Of a DNA stretch of 64,000 nt, positions 63,472 to 64,000 are shown piece by piece; within the stretch, counting starts at the first letter, position 1; each line of letters starts with the position of its first letter. Position numbers and translations under genes: made by a program. The DNA is taken from NCBI GenBank assembly GCA_031772625.1, contig CM062819.1, positions 827,297,503 to 827,361,502 on the forward strand, written 5' to 3'. The notes beneath the pieces were generated by a model. That model saw only the letters and a list, made by a program, of their open reading frames with translations, searched no databases and was not told where the DNA came from. This DNA is from Pinus tabuliformis (Eukaryota; Streptophyta; Pinopsida; Pinales; Pinaceae).

Positions 63472-64000
63472 TTGCCTTCCTCTCGAAAGAATGCTTTGTC
63501 CTCAAAGCATGCACAACGACGGATGTTGTTGACAAAATGCTTCATTCTCCCAAGAAGCGTCTTCTTCGGTAAGACCTTCCACTTGATTATTTATTCCAAG
63601 ATGATCAAGGTCCCACACTTTAAAAGGTCTTGGATTAATCTCTCAATTTCCGTTTTTTGGTAATGTGGATATCGGTATGGCTTGATGTTGACAGGGTCTG
63701 ATCTTGCCTTGACTTCTATTGTATGCTCAATTTCCCTATTAGGCGGCATCTTCATAGGTAGGTCTTGAAATACTTTTTCATGCTTCCGAATCAGATCTTG
63801 TATCTCTGGTGACTCTTCTTGACTCAGCTCCATCATCTGAGATGATGATACAACTTGATTTTCTGGTGCTTGGAATCCGTGTAGCTTGTACTTCTGACCT
63901 CCCCATTTGAATTTTATAAATTGTACTTGATGGTTGGCGGCATAAGTGCCTAAAGTTCGTAGCCATTGGATACCTAGGACTACATCTACTCCTCCTAACG
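63472..64000 (-). pseudogene. Gag-pro-pol remnant of chromovirus copy 2
   Basis: RT entry IERLIQDLLKCG joins, at about 63605-63620, the integrase end GLTEEDASWENEAFCQQHPS in another frame, exactly as in copy 1. Upstream the protease-RT linker is open to the window edge. Confidence 0.85.

Larger units (their letters stand above)
63257..64000 (-). mobile_element. Second copy of the chromovirus derivative, cut by the window edge
   Basis: 3' LTR 63257-63471 (215 bp) like those at 13858 and 17097, then the same truncated pol and the end of protease. The minus-strand frame is open from the RT start (PPNREIEHTIEVKAR) through KYKLHGFQAPENQ and VQFIKFKWGG to the edge. At the place of the TAA in the other copy it has CAA. 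It lacks about 60 bp present in the other copy near 14440-14500. It lies upstream of RECQL5. Confidence 0.9.

Noticed and set aside
1..64000. CRISPR arrays, operons, rRNA and tRNA genes
   Set aside because: No regularly spaced short repeats with unique spacers, no bacterial gene layout, and no cloverleaf or rRNA sequence noticed; tRNA-like signals are primer binding sites of LTR elements.

Overview
The window looks like nuclear DNA of a large-genome seed plant, most likely a conifer or other gymnosperm. One host gene is visible: a plant RECQL5-type RecQ DNA helicase on the minus strand. Its six visible exons (59500-61242, 59265-59384, 59022-59075, 4577-4689, 4051-4260, 3856-3934) join in frame to 773 codons. 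They run from a long low-complexity N-terminal region through motif 0, Walker A, motif Ia, the DEAH box and motif III to the start of the second RecA-like domain. The remaining exons lie left of position 1. The helicase core is split by one intron of 54.3 kb (4690-59021), which makes up most of the window. The conifer reading rests on this giant intron, on the mixture of diverged Ty1/copia and Ty3/gypsy elements, and on a relic of a Penelope-like (PLE) reverse transcriptase at 2590-3200; PLEs are known from conifers. It is an inference.

Layout, left to right. 1-2580: unclassified repeat R1 with a 0.8-kb tandem duplication. 2590-3200: PLE relic. 3856-4689: RECQL5 exons 6, 5 and 4, with a GC-AG intron between exons 5 and 6. 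4690-59021: giant intron, containing: an LTR and primer site (5794-6392); TR-GAG1, an LTR element with gag but no pol (7011-11237, TSD tatat); a hAT-like DNA element (12772-17733, 8-bp TSD gtgatttg) that carries a young short-LTR chromovirus derivative (13858-17310, TSD ccttg); an inverted copy of R1 (18400-19720); copia-type LTRs with a nested TR-GAG-family solo LTR (20046-21139, TSD gacaa); and a large block of non-chromoviral gypsy (Tat/Athila-like) sequence with LTRs of about 4 kb (22567-57927). That block is itself interrupted by a solo LTR (24735-26597, TSD taaaa), a decayed full copia element (28054-34882), TR-GAG2 (37725-41873), a 346-bp hAT MITE (42091-42436, TSD ctaaaaac) and another LTR element (45033-50494) that holds a hAT deletion derivative (45160-46818, TSD gtcactag). 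59022-61242: RECQL5 exons 3, 2 and 1. 61243-63256: 5' flank. 63257-64000: a second copy of the chromovirus derivative, running off the right edge.

Among host genes only RECQL5 is supported. The other ORFs are retroelement or transposon remnants, LTR shadows or unrecognised. The most interesting points are the giant intron inside the helicase core, the GC-AG intron that homology supports, the PLE relic, a non-autonomous chromovirus lineage whose two copies share one internal deletion, and the gag-only TR-GAG family. The nesting is unusually readable because paralogous LTRs in the same window supply empty sites.
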